Shown here piece by piece: positions 1-10,610 of a stretch of DNA of 19,536 nucleotides. A program made the position numbers and the translations under genes. A model generated the notes under the pieces. It was not told the origin of the DNA and did no database searches. It was given only the letters and a program-made list of their open reading frames with translations. How positions within the stretch are numbered: position 1 is the first letter of the stretch; each line of letters starts with the position of its first letter. Source of the stretch: Pyronema omphalodes (lineage: Eukaryota > Ascomycota > Pezizomycetes > Pezizales > Pyronemataceae); the NCBI GenBank assembly GCA_024516155.1, contig JAJJXM010000188.1, forward strand, positions 1 through 19,536, read 5' to 3'.

Positions 1-730
1 CACAGACCATCACTCGACTGTTACTAGCAAGCGAAGAATGTCCTGACTCTCCCTGGACCGGGTCCCCGCCACTATGTAACATGAGTCACCCTCCACTGGT
101 GATAGTTCACGAAAGAACGTAATGATCGTGTCATTGTAGTTCACAGTGAACCTGCAGAGATTCGTCCTTCTCGGGGTGTAAATGCCGAAGATAAATAACA
201 CAGGATTCCTTCTCTGGTCGAACATAGTACTACAATTCGATTAAACAAAACTTCGTTGACCGCTTTTGGATGGCTCAAATATTCTAGTAAAACGGTGTTT
301 AACGATGACTGGTACTCCATATTTAACGCTTGGATTGCTTTTTGAGTGCAAGACGAGGACAATGGCGTTCAGATGGTCCGCCATCACATCAAGAGCCTCA
401 TTCTTGCTTCTTCAATCAACACCGTCACTAGAGGTACATACGTCTGCTCAAAAGCTATTAGCATTGCTTCAAGTATCGCAGGCAAAAGATCTGTAGCGCC
501 GCTGTCTTAGTTCATCGAGTATGACGTAATCAGCACATGTTTTCGTTACTTCACTTTCACACCTAGAACAGTGCAATGGAGGGAAACAAGTATTCATTCG
601 GTCGATACTAGTGCCTTGTTGAATAGGAAAACCTGTGTTGGATGCTGAAACATGTGCTTGACGAATTGAGCGTACGGGCCTCATGGACCAAACGACGACG
701 GAAGACACACAAAATACCTGCATAGACAAA
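1..730 (-). pseudogene. Broken coding remnant, family not recognised
   Basis: Read on the minus strand, three overlapping open stretches join into one protein-like sequence. The first ends near 507 (...ADYVILDELRQ). The second runs 506-384 and starts DSGATDLLPAILEAML. The third runs 390-13 and starts DVMADHLNAIVLVLHS. The third is interrupted only by a TAA at 243-241; reading on gives a tail with RRNPVLFIFGIYTPRR and ends at a TGA near 10-12. Joining the pieces needs two single-base frame changes and one read-through stop. Composition is protein-like (amphipathic leucine-rich stretches, few rare residues), unlike the shadow frames. Upstream it runs into low-complexity DNA and the AAAT repeat, so the 5' end is lost or unclear. 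I recognise no domain. It could also be a spliced gene whose introns I mis-read. Confidence 0.4.
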
Positions 731-876
731 TAGGACTACTAGTCTACGACCGTACATAGAAAACATCGCTGTGCGGCACGGCACATCCCAGCAGCAGGGG
801 GCATCAAAGCCTGATACATGACTTCTCACAACATCAGTAGCGTCTACCATAACCTTACGGTTGCAATGAGTGTGAG

Positions 877-889
877 TAATAAATAATAA

Positions 890-945
<56 letters not shown>

Positions 946-1161
946 AAATAAATAAATAAATAAAGTAAATAAATAAATAAATAATAAATAAATAAATAAA
1001 TAATAAATAAATAATAAATAAATAAATAAATAATAAATAAATAAATAATAAATAAATAAATAAATAAATAAATATAATAAATAAATAAATAAATAATAAT
1101 AAATAAATAAATAAATATAATATAAATAATATAATCAATATAATAAATAAATAATATAATA
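877..1161. repeat. AAAT/AAATAAT microsatellite
   Basis: About 285 bases made almost wholly of AAAT units with interspersed AAT and ATAT variants. One strand reads as a long leucine-phenylalanine-isoleucine-tyrosine open frame, an artefact of the repeat because no stop codon falls in the TTTA-type reading. The block lies between the coding remnant at 1-730 and the hAT element at 1306. Confidence 0.95.
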
Positions 1162-1297
1162 ACGGTGGTAACTTACCGTCGATTTGGGGTGCTACACTTG
1201 TTTTGGCGCCTGCCATGACGCAACAACCCTGTAGAATCTTCTGTGTATATATAATAACATAGATACGCCAAGGCATGCTCTGAAGGCTAACAGGCTA

Positions 1298-2212
1298 CAT
1301 GTATACAGAGCTCCCCACGGTCCGTCCAGGACTGCGGACTGGACCGGACTACATGGTGTCGTCCAGTCCAGTCCAATGTTTTCAAGGACTGCAACCATGT
1401 AGTCCGGTCCCAGGTTTCGAAAACAAAAAGACTGGACCGGACTGCAGGTGACTGCAGGACTGCGGGTGTCTCGCTTATCCCTAAACACTAGTGGGTCGGC
1501 AGTAGCAACCGCCGCTAACAGCAATCTGACCACCAGAGAGGCCGCTTGCCGGTCAACAAAGGTGGAGCTAGAATCCTCCGGTGAAAATTTTTTTTCTCGA
1601 CGTGTGTTTGCCCCCACCACTGGGTAGTCCTGATGATTCTCTTGGTACTCCATATGTAAAAATTCCTCCAAATAAATCGTGTCGTGACCACCCCCCGCCC
1701 CCCCCTTTCCCATCGCAGTGAAGCTTTTCCCATATAAGCCTGCTAGTAATTGTCCTTTCTTATCCACCGCATCCGTTTTTTTTTTTGTTTTTTTTAGTTT
1801 GCAAGGCTAATAAACCTCAATAGTTTACAATTTTCCTGTTCTTCACAGGAAATTGGGGGAAAATGGGAAACATTAGCAAAAGTAACCATGAACCCTTTGG
1901 CAATTCATTGGGATTACTTAAGTCCGCTCTGAAATTGTAGTGATAAATTCTTGTAGAGAAAGATATAATCACTGTTGAAATTTCTGCGCGCTCAAAAACT
2001 AAAACTGCAGTCGCCTACGGTCACCCATGGTCATCTGCGAGTGATTTGTGTGACCTTATGGTCACCTACGGTCACCCACAGGCGGTCCAGTCCACCGTGT
2101 AAAAATGACTGCCAGTCCCAGTCCAAGCACCGGACCGGACTGTGATATGTGGTCCGGTCCGGTCCGTAGCCAGGACTGGACCGGACGGACCGTGGGGAGC
2201 TCTGCATGTATA
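1298..2212. mobile_element. hAT-type non-autonomous DNA transposon (899 bp) with 8-bp target duplication
   Basis: The element spans 1306-2204. It starts CAGAGCTCCCCACGGTCCG and ends with the inverted match CGGACCGTGGGGAGCTCTG. It is flanked by perfect 8-bp direct repeats CATGTATA at 1298-1305 and 2205-2212. An 8-bp duplication and CAGAG/CTCTG-like ends are hallmarks of the hAT superfamily. Both subterminal regions carry many copies of GGACTGGACCGGAC or its complement, the kind of motif cluster a hAT transposase binds. The open frame at 1192-1767 runs across the left boundary and shows no DDE or BED motif, so I do not read it as transposase. The element is therefore non-autonomous and would need a transposase from elsewhere. 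The perfect duplication suggests a fairly recent insertion. A related shorter copy lies at 12192-12773. Confidence 0.92.
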
Positions 2213-2828
2213 TGCGGATCCAATGCCCACCGGCGCGGCAAACAAACTGCCATAATAAACTGCCGGGAGTCCTAAGACATGGAGAACTGAGATAAATTGA
2301 GATACATTTTCACCAAATCTATAAAAATATCCACCGTCAAGCTAGTCTTTCGCCATAAATGTCAATAGACTGAATTCGCGTACCTTAATGTGCATTCTAT
2401 GTACAAACACTATTCCTGAGATGTCTCATCCTCCATGTAGCGACTCCAACATACTGAACATTGTAGCCCAATGACACGGAAAATTACAGTTGCATTACAG
2501 CCTCTCATATTGCCGGCGGCAGCCATTATCACGTTCTTCATGATACTATGATATCATGGACGAGCCCGTCATGCCCTGTATTACCTCTAATCATCTGGTA
2601 GCCTCCACGTATTTCCCCGTTTAATACCCTTGGGTACACCCCACCATGTCCGTGCTGAATTCTACCCAAGCGGTAGGAATACCCGCTGAAAGTATGGCAC
2701 TTCCTCCATGTATACCGCTCGCACGTACTTCCACCTGGAACCCCTCCTATGTTGGAACTCACCTCGTCCTCTCCATTCCTCCATTCTCCATCGTCCCAAC
2801 ACATCTCTACTACTTCTTCAACAACACA
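2213..2828. other. Intergenic sequence upstream of the TPR/DUF4470-like gene
   Basis: No repeat or RNA gene seen. An in-frame upstream ATG at 2646 is open through to 2829 and could extend the next gene by 61 residues. That stretch is proline- and aromatic-rich and not family-like, so I treat it as leader or promoter. Open frames on the opposite strand look like shadows. Confidence 0.4.
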
Positions 2829-2933
2829 ATGCCGACTGATAAAGCTACAGCAATTGCTGCCGCAAATACAGCCGCTGCTAGCGAAGCTATGCAAAAGGCA
2901 ACATCTTCTACTCGACAGGAAAGTTTGACGAAG

Positions 2934-3012
2934 GTAAAACTTTCAAGCGTGTTTTAAATACTAGCTGTTTCTTGAAGTTGGCGTTACTGATTATTCAACA
3001 GCTGTATTACAG
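2934..3012 (+). other. Intron 1 of the TPR/DUF4470-like gene
   Basis: GTAAAA donor and TTACAG acceptor, 79 bases, phase 0. Removing it joins ...QESLTK to YLTAITTEP in one frame. A nearer AG at 3000-3001 would give an immediate stop, which supports 3012 as the acceptor. Confidence 0.6.
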
Positions 3013-4289
3013 TATCTGACAGCGATCACCACGGAACCCACGAACCTGGCAGCCCGAAGGAACCTTACAGCCGTCCTTTATGAGCAAGGAGACTACCCCG
3101 CCTGCCTCCGAGCTATTGAAGCTGCTCTGCAATATGAATGTGAAGATGGCAAGAGGGCGACTCTGATGGTTCGGAGGGCAAAATGTCAATTCTTTCTGGG
3201 AGACTTTCAGGAGGCTAAGGTAGCTTTGCGGGAAGCCATTGATGGTGGAGCTGAGGGTCAAGAGGGTTTTTGAAGGCTGTTTACTATCATTTGACTCTAC
3301 CCAGAAAGAATAAGAAGGTGGCGTTCGAGGCTGCGGCAAGTATTCCGAGACTCAGACCGAATCTGTGAGTTCTTCAACTGCCGGTGAGTTTTCATGATGC
3401 TGATGTTCAAGATCCGAGTTTTGTTGGCATATCCTGCATGGTTTTGATTATGCCATTGCGGCCATAACGGACGAAGATATCCTCGCCAAGAGCACGGAGA
3501 GCTTTGAACCTGTTTTGAATCTTTCTTTCTTTTACGGAGCAGATGGCGATGCACGATCTTTCTATCAACAACTCCACCACCTAGATTGCTACAACCGACT
3601 TCGATCCGACTTACGGACTACCACCTTCAAGGGACAACAATGATTCTTTTTTCATGGCCTTACAGGATGAGAGTGCATACACTATGGCTCGAACTGTTAT
3701 ATCCTGCGACTTCTCCATGATTTGTCTAGCGTAGAAAAGCGCTTCAGTAATGATCAAGTTGAGGTTCAGCGTGAACAGATTCTGTCGACAATTTGGTATG
3801 TATATGGATGCGATATTATGCCGTCATATATTCACAGGGCACTTGTGGAAATCATTGATTCATTGATAGACGGCGATGAAAACTTCGGCATTTCATGGTT
3901 GAAGTGTACACCGGGTACATATAAGGCTATCCAGCAGGTCTTCATCGGTTGGGTATCGCAGGCCAACTATCTTACCGAGATTTTTGATGTTGGTTATGCC
4001 CAAGCCGTTGTTGGTATTCGCCGGTTTGCGGTCCATGAAGAACTGATTCAGACAGGGCTCATGGGAGGCGTTCTGCAGTTAGAGAAGGAGTGGTCGCAAT
4101 ATAAGGAGAGCCGTATGGTTTATCCATCGCGAATGTTGACGAAGGCAAAGGAGCCAGAACTCCACCGGCTGCTCAAAGAACTTGAAACAGAATCCCCGAG
4201 ACCCGAGCAAGCATGTTAAGGGAATACGCGGCAAAAAATTGGAACAGTAATTTCACGCTGTGGCAGGCTACGCAATATTATGATCAGAA

Positions 4290-4343
4290 GTAAGTGATTC
4301 GTTCCCTCCACATGGCATTACTGATTAATTAACTTCTCCACAG
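4290..4343 (+). other. Intron 2 of the TPR/DUF4470-like gene
   Basis: GTAAGT donor, CTGATTAATTAAC branch-like region and CCACAG acceptor; 54 bases. Splicing keeps the frame from YYDQ into TTWIESWDTIELLDY. Confidence 0.65.
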
Positions 4344-4649
4344 TCAGACGACGTGGATTGAGTCCTGGGATACGATTGAGCTGCTGGATTACTCTTGAAA
4401 GGTATATCCGAAAATGGTAAAAACGATATCATCAACCTCGTTACACAACGCTCGGCTGAAACAGTGCCTTTCGGAATTGTCGACGCCATCGCACCGTTTT
4501 TTTTTATCGTGCAGTAATGCTTTGCAGCAGATAAATTTGAAAGTCACAATCGGTGTTGGCGATACGCTGTCTCAACTTGACCGCTATCGGTGGGGAATAG
4601 AGGGCGAGAAAGAGATGGAATTTGACGTTATCTATCTGGGCAATTCAGC

Positions 4650-4704
4650 GTGAGTACCCATTAGTCTTTGAACTTTGAAAATGCAATTAACTGGTTGGAA
4701 CCAG
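4650..4704 (+). other. Intron 3 of the TPR/DUF4470-like gene
   Basis: GTGAGT donor and ACCAG acceptor; 55 bases with ATTAACTGG near the 3' end. Splicing joins GC to C and gives ...YLGNSAEYYGGHLAM without a break. Confidence 0.65.
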
Positions 4705-5759
4705 CGAATATTACGGTGGTCACTTGGCAATGCTCGTTCATGCTATTCCGTCCCTGAAGGATGGTATACAATCCGCATTCGTCCAGAGCAGCATGCCGGA
4801 AACACAAGGCTTCTTTTATAATATTCGCCCACACAATGGCTGAATACTTTTGTCTACCATCCGTTGAGCAGGCCGAATGCTTTCTAGGACTGAGGAAGCT
4901 TGAACCCGCGCTGACAGAGGAGAAATCGGAGGAAGATACTGGGCCTCCTGACTTTTCAATCAGTTTCTGGAGCTTGAAGAAAAGAATGGACATCAAGCCT
5001 CAGAAGGAACTATTCGGAAGATGGCTTATCCATGTCTTTCTGAAGATCGTAATACCCTTTTCAGGAGCAACTGTCTGCCAACCCCTCACTCTGGCGACCT
5101 TTGTTCGCCTCTGTATATATTTGGTAGATGTTCGACGCATACCGGCACATTGGATCAGCGATGTTGTGGACAAACTTCTGATGGGATCGATACGGACATC
5201 CGCTCGGCCGCCTGCTCACCTTCCCCAGGAATTGTACGAAGTTACGTACATTAACTCCAACAAGAAGAATCACGGACAAATCAAAGACTTCAAAGTTGCT
5301 GCCTTCATCCCAGAGCTAAAGTCGCTATTGACTCGATACCAACTGTTACTACCGTTCCATCTTCTCACGCCACTTCCTTTACGCTCAGAAGTAACGAAAT
5401 ACACTATAAACATGGAACTAGACTTGGGAGTAGGCCCCACCACTATGATGAATATTTTTTCATTTATTCTTGCGAGGAATGCAACTACTCGCGGGCAAGA
5501 ATGGGGGAGATTACACAAGTTACTTTCGCAGGGCCAGGGTGTTGACGATGCTTACTTTTACACCAATTTCGAAGTGAAGGTGCTTGATAGCAATGTTTGG
5601 TCGCATTTGGTTGAGATTGCATGGTGGATGGAAGAAGGTGTTGCGGAGGCGATGAAGAGTCATAAATGGGGCGCGTTGATGGTAAGAATTGATAATTGGA
5701 CTGTGGTCGGGAGTCTTAAGGAGGCGACGGAGACGATGAAGAAAGTCTCCGTGTGGTAA

Positions 5760-6974
5760 TTGAGTAACCGAGGTTATAAAGAAAAGCGGACTGGTTATTA
5801 CACTGAGAGTATTTTGTATCACTAAATGTTTTTTTACTTTAAATCGCTTGTATAAATCGCTTGTATAGAGGGAATGCTTGTGAACACTCTTTTATATGAT
5901 TATGCTATAAATGTTTGTTTGGTTAGTTAATAAAATCACTGCTTGTAACATGGACTAAGTATATAATATTCGTCTTCCGTGACATGTCCTAGATTTCCAC
6001 AGATATATTTTTATGATCATTCTTCGTGAACCGGTGACATCTATCTTCACCACCACTAAAGCTGAACCACAATACCACCACATTCATGAAATTGCGAGTT
6101 GCGCTTTCCTTCAGCCGGAGAGGGCGTTTGTCTCTACAGCAACATACTGACTCCCGGCATCAGATATATGGAACATCACGTCGAACCAACCTTATCCTCA
6201 GCCCCATTCCCACAATTTGTTTTTTTCATTTGTTTTTCCTTTCTCATCCCTTTTTTTCTTATGCTTTTTCTTTATTTTTCTTATCCTTTTCTTCTTTTTT
6301 TTTTCTCTTCCATATTTTCCATAATAATCACTTCCATGACCTGTGAAACCCGCATTTTGTAGCACCCACGGGGTGTTGAGGGCAGAGCGGTAGATCCTGT
6401 AGTAACTGACAATTGTTTTGGACATCTAGGGCACTGTTGGGACAATGATGTTGTGGTATGGTGTCGGAGTAAGTACTCCAGTCTCCTAGCCTGTGTGCTC
6501 AAGATAACCCCAGCCCCTCGCCCGCTCGGACCAAAATGCCACATAGCAACCCAATCGCTGATCGGAATGCGTACACCAGACGGAATAGTACGGAAGTTGG
6601 TTGAATTTGTAAGAGAGTATATTTACAGTGCAGTTGGGAGATCCGGAGGTAGCGGAGGTGTCGGTGGTGCGTGCATGTGAAATCACTCGGATATTGCCGA
6701 TTACTAATGGATATGGTTCCTTACGTTTGCTAGGAAGTGCCAAGGTAAGCCCCCACTGCGGACTCGGCAGCAAAACCAGGGTGATAAATAACGCATATAT
6801 GTAGCTTCAAAGATAGGGCCCGATATCGCTGCAATTATAGGTGTTACTGGATTACTTCACGAGATTCGAACAAGAGGCTGAGATTAGTAACACTACATCA
6901 TATTTTCATTTATTAATCATTGTATAATTCCTACAAAAAGCATGAGGTCGTGGTGCCACTTGAAAGAGCATGCA
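5760..6974. other. Gene-poor interval between convergent genes
   Basis: Starts with the AT-rich 3' flank of the TPR-like gene (direct repeat AAATCGCTTGTATA at about 5840-5865, AATAAAATC near 5929). A pyrimidine-rich stretch (T/C runs) lies at about 6215-6310. A minus-strand open frame at 6486-6773 (95 codons, starts MLPSPQWGLTLAL) has mildly protein-like composition but no motif, splice pair or start context that I can defend. No RNA gene seen. Confidence 0.5.
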
Positions 6975-7140
6975 TCAATAGCAAAAGCCAAAACACTTGT
7001 ACCTGTAGATAAAAGGTGTTAGAGATCATCAGCTTCATGCGTGGGGTGAGAGAGTTCCATACTTACACAAGGCCCTCAATATAGGCTTCTGTCACGAAGT
7101 AACCTTCTGTAGTAATACCCCAGGTAAAGACATACAAGAT
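6975..7140 (-). other. Possible alternative 3' exons of the minus-strand gene
   Basis: A frame open from about 7200 reads ...VFTWGITTEGYFVTEAYIEGL up to 7067. A GTAAGT donor at 7066 and an ATCTACAG acceptor ending at 7003 bound a 64-base intron. The joined frame continues VYKCFGFCY and stops at TGA 6977-6975. The splice signals are good, but the reading frame linking to the upstream gene is uncertain because of indels, so this may instead be a separate short transcript. Confidence 0.3.
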
Positions 7141-8055
7141 CACATGCTTAATTATTTGATGATTTACCAGCTCCTCTTCTTTCCCTTCTTCTTATTCTTT
7201 TTCTTTGGCGGTGATGTTTTGCTGCTAGACTCAGATTTCGGCGGAGAGTAGCGGAAGATGAATCGGAGTCATCTGCTGCTTGCTGTTCATAACCGCTGCT
7301 TCGGGGGAGCGTTGTTGGAAGATGATCCGCTCTCTTCTATCCATTTTTTGCTGGCCCGTTGTCTCCGTCACTGGGGGAGGGGTAATCGAAGATGGTCTAG
7401 TCTCTTCTACTATTTGCTGTTTCATGTCTTCTGTCGATGAGGGAGTTTTCTTCTGCTTCCTTCTGCTTTATAGGCTCCGCGTCTGGGGAAAGATTTTGCG
7501 TAACACGATGGTAGATCATTTACCGCTTGATCATATCTGCAGTTCCCGCATATACCGGTGCTCCATGGCGGCTATGTAACGGTTAAAAAATAATTCAAAC
7601 TCGTCTTTCCACAGTGTCATGCATTTACGAACCTTGTTACTAGGATGATCCCAAGCGATTCCATCCTTGCACGTCTTGCATGGCACTGCACGAACCTCTC
7701 CGAGAGTATTATGTCGATCATCCATAGATTTATCTTTCTGGATTGCACTGAGATCGCTAGCCGAGCTAGTTCTGCTTCTAAGGTTCCCTGAGGTTGTACC
7801 GTCGGCCCAAGAATACTTCTCGTATGTGATCTCAATTATATGTTCCCATTTTAGCATTAGTCGGAGGGTACACATTTTCGGGGTGTTGCAAGAACCGGTT
7901 GTTTGAGTTCACGCCAGTCCCGGTGTTCAGTTCCGTAGGAAACTGCATTTTTGAGCTCGAGGAGGATTTTTTCGATGTCTGGTACTGGTTGTCTTTCATT
8001 CCGAATTAAACTAGTCCCCTCCACAGTGACAGCATCATGAACAGTACCATGGTAT

Positions 8056-8123
8056 CTCTCATAGTGGTAAGTTATATTGTGTTATTTTTTATTGGAAAGA
8101 TAGGAGAATTGTGTGGGTCTTAC
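8056..8123 (-). other. Intron 2 of the unrecognised minus-strand gene
   Basis: GTAAGA donor at 8123, acceptor GAGAG ending at 8056; 68 bases. Only this acceptor, not the AG two bases earlier, keeps the long downstream frame open (codon CG|A, arginine, followed by YHGTVHDAV). Confidence 0.6.
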
Positions 8124-8159
8124 CGAATGTTGTGCCGCGTGATGACAGAAACGACGTCT

Positions 8160-8219
8160 CTGGAGGGATGTTAGTCCACAATCAAGCAATCTCAACATGC
8201 TCCAAGAATATCAGCTTAC
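8160..8219 (-). other. Intron 1 of the unrecognised minus-strand gene
   Basis: GTAAGC donor at 8219, CTCCAG acceptor ending at 8160; 60 bases, with GGACTAAC as a classic fungal branch site shortly before the acceptor. It joins ...FLPAEG to DVVSVITRHN in frame. Confidence 0.65.
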
Positions 8220-8317
8220 CCTTCCGCGGGGAGGAAATGTGGGGAAACCTCTGTAATTGGGTTTTGGGCAGAATGTTCCATCGGAGACGGATGGTCGACA
8301 GCGTCTTCTTGAGTCAT

Positions 8318-10610
8318 TGTACCGACGCAGATGGGTAGATCGAGAGCTATGTGCAGCCTTTAGAGAAAGAACCGCAAGATCAGGTGGAATTTTGGTGGTT
8401 TTGAATACTGATCGATTGACAATGCGAAGAGACAACGGGCTGATTGGTGTTGGTGGAGCAAGATGTAGCAACACGAGTGAAGATGTGCCAAGGTTCATGT
8501 CGGAACATCGGCCTAATTTACTTTCCGACACACCTGGACACACCGCGCTTAAGCCGCGCGTTTTGAATGTACGAAATTTCAATTTACCCGCCTACGCGGA
8601 TAAATTTCTCTCACTGACTGACGCATTGTCGCGGGTATTACTGCAAGCGTTACATGTGGTGCGAGCCCATTGTCCATCGCCAAACATTGCCCAGGCCCTA
8701 AGCCCTACGCCGCCGCTTTTCTCAACCCTGCCGCCGCTTTATGCGGCTGGCCCGAGCGCAACCAAAGCGCTGGGAAATGACGACTTTTACAGAACGAACA
8801 GAAAACGACAAAGAGTTCGGGCCTAAAAGAAAGGTCGCGGTTTTCTGGATATAGTCTAGGTGATTCCAGTGGTGCTCAATTCAAGAATCGTGTTTCTTCT
8901 GCAAACAACGCCATAATTATGTTACAGTTGCAAGCGAGTATGAATAAACGAATAACTGCGGCTCGCCTAACTCCGCCACCCCCCCGCTGATCTCCACCGG
9001 ACTATCCTAGATCCGCCCTGTGAAGTAGTTGCATGCGGGCGCTTAAGACTATCGCGATACAAAAAAAAAACCATCAAAGCGGTCGTGTCGCGGTTTGTCT
9101 TTCTCTTCTCTCTGATTACCGGAATCATCAATAGAGTACATGCATGGTGTATCCACAGTCCGAATTTCTTCCATCATCGCAAGCACCGAAAATCCAAGAA
9201 CTGATATCATAAATCATCTATTCTAAGACATTTCGACTGCTGTCTACACTGTCTTTCATCTGTTGATTATTAATGACAGCGGGCATGCATTAGTGGTACT
9301 TATCGTCACGTATGGGGCTTTTAAATTCGACTTCATTTTCGCATATAGTGGAGTTGAGTATTCTCGGTGTTCCACGTCAACCGTGATATTTAAAACGACT
9401 TAACATAACATTCCATACAAGCGAAAAGGCTTCGCTTTTCAAGTTTCACTTAGTGCGGTTTTAGATACAGATAACCGCATGGCATCCCGCCTCAAAAAAA
9501 ACGGTCCGTGCACGCGCATCCGAAAGCGCGGTCGTCAAATCTCGCTTGGGACATCCCGCTCGTTTTCCATTTCTTGGGATCATTTGACGCATGTGACGGA
9601 TAAAATTCCGTCCAATGACGATTCGTTAATTGTAAGAGCTTAAGTTTGCACAGTATACCCAACGATGGATGGTCTGGCAAAGTGCAGAAAGGTAAAACAC
9701 GCCTCAGTTGTCAATGCGGATAAGCATTGGGTTTTTTCTCGTTCTTTTGTCCTCTGGGAAAGTCTTTTACAGAGAAGAGGTAATTAAAAACTGGCACTTT
9801 CTTAAAAGTCTCAGTTCGCTTGAAAAACACAATGAAAGTTGATAAGCAGTGGCAGATAGATGGATTTTGATTGGTTTCCAGCGACTGACTGTAGGTAAAA
9901 GTTACGACAAACCTAATGTGTGTCTAATTGTTACTGCGATAAACGTGACCGTTGTAATCTCTTTAAGCGACGCGGGATGCCATCATCTCCACAACTAACG
10001 AGTAATTATGTATGTCAACAATGCATTACGCTTGATCATCGCCATCAAGCCACAAACCCAAAATGTTGGTAAAAAACCGAACATTATTCTCAATGTCCCG
10101 AACACCAAGATACGGGGTTGACAAAAGCGGTAACATCTGAACCCCACGTTCCGTGTAAGTATGTAACAATTTCAGGTTCCCAATTCATAAATCACATTAT
10201 GATCATATCCACATTGCATTCTGGGCGGCTAATGGCAGTTGATTTTACGCCCAGTGCAACTATCGATGACGGCCCAGGTGATCTTTCTATTGGAGGTGCC
10301 TTCGCGTGGATCCTCGAAAAGAAAAAGAAAAAAGAAAAGAAAAGAAGAACACAAAAAAAAAACAAATGAAAGAAAAATACTTGAACACCCTACCAAGTTA
10401 GATATAACCATCTGCTCCCATCATTTCTGTACAACGGTGGCGTGTTATTTTTTTTCTCACTCAATCTCACTTGTGTATACTGTATAGTGTATTCAACCTT
10501 CAACCCCGGACGCGCGTACAGATTTCCTGTAACCCATTATATATCACCGACCAAAGAGAAAGACATCAGAAAAAATAAAAGAAAAAAAAAACAAAAAACC
10601 AATCCCAAGG
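8318..10610. other. Long interval with no recognisable gene
   Basis: A plus-strand open frame 8257-8826 (189 codons) overlaps the 5' exon of the minus gene head-on and shows no domain; I read it as promoter or 5' flank. A minus frame at 9492-9680 is short and unsupported. Purine-rich A/G tracts lie at 10316-10380 and about 10565-10600, the latter in the leader of the rhodopsin-domain gene. A TATATA at about 10539-10544, roughly 70 bases before that gene's start, could be its TATA element, but this is weak. No tRNA or transposon ends found. Confidence 0.5.

Larger units (their letters stand above)
2829..5759 (+). pseudogene. TPR / DUF4470-like fungal protein gene, multiply frameshifted
   Basis: Starts at ATG 2829 (A at -3): an alanine-rich 35-residue leader, then an intron 2934-3012 (GTAAAA...TTACAG). 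The next exon gives a TPR-like helical pair (3013-3265, motif NLTAVLYEQGDYPACLRAIE). A block at 3437-3700 (LSFFYGADGDARSFYQQL, then MARTVI) resembles the glycine/aspartate-rich DUF4470 core. It continues through clean frames 3722-4219 and 4761-5759, with introns 4290-4343 and 4650-4704. The second intron joins YLGNSA to EYYGGHL, which resembles the family motif ending in a Tyr-Gly-Gly before a long C-terminal domain. Keeping the protein sense needs about ten single-base frame changes, near 3266, 3366, 3388, 3437, 3645, 3697, 4212, 4395, 4500 and 4815. Some lie at homopolymers (GGGTTTTT; nine T at 4497-4505). The last 1 kb is clean and ends at TAA 5757-5759. Molecular role unknown; TPRs imply protein binding. 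It could be a decayed gene or an intact gene with sequencing indels. Confidence 0.65.
6975..8317 (-). pseudogene. Unrecognised spliced fungal gene with frame breaks
   Basis: Start ATG at 8317 (MTQEDAVDHPSPMEHSAQNP). Exon 1 is 8317-8220, intron 8219-8160 (GTAAGC...CTCCAG), exon 2 8159-8124, intron 8123-8056 (GTAAGA...GAGAG), exon 3 from 8055. The joins give ...VVSVITRHNIR then YHGTVHDAVTVEGTSLIR and PVPDIEKILLELKNAVSYGT, in one frame. A stop at 7859-7857 is bypassed by a one-base frame change near 7865-7880. The next frame reads LKWEHIIEITYEKYSWADG, a CKTCKDG pair, then KDEFELFFNRYIAAMEHRYM to about 7532. Later short shifts give a low-complexity S/T/P/Q tail and a lysine-rich end (PPKKKNKKKGKKRSW, TAA at 7166-7164), possibly a nuclear signal. 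An alternative 3' end uses the spliced frame down to 6975. I recognise no family. Overall shape: conserved N-terminal domain, then disordered basic tail. Frame breaks may be decay or assembly indels. Confidence 0.55.

Noticed and set aside
608..1276. 222-codon minus open frame (leucine/isoleucine/tyrosine-rich 'membrane protein')
   Set aside because: Most of it is translation of the AAAT microsatellite.
1192..1767. 191-codon minus open frame as a hAT transposase
   Set aside because: It runs across the element's left boundary into flanking DNA, contains translated terminal repeats and has no transposase motif.
8257..8826. 189-codon plus open frame
   Set aside because: It overlaps the first exon of the better-supported minus-strand gene antisense, with no domain and no splice or start support.
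9479..9982. 12-bp inverted repeat ATGGCATCCCGC / GCGGGATGCCAT as ends of a 0.5-kb element
   Set aside because: Inverted matches of 12 bases are expected by chance in a window this size, the match does not extend, and no target duplication longer than two bases is visible.
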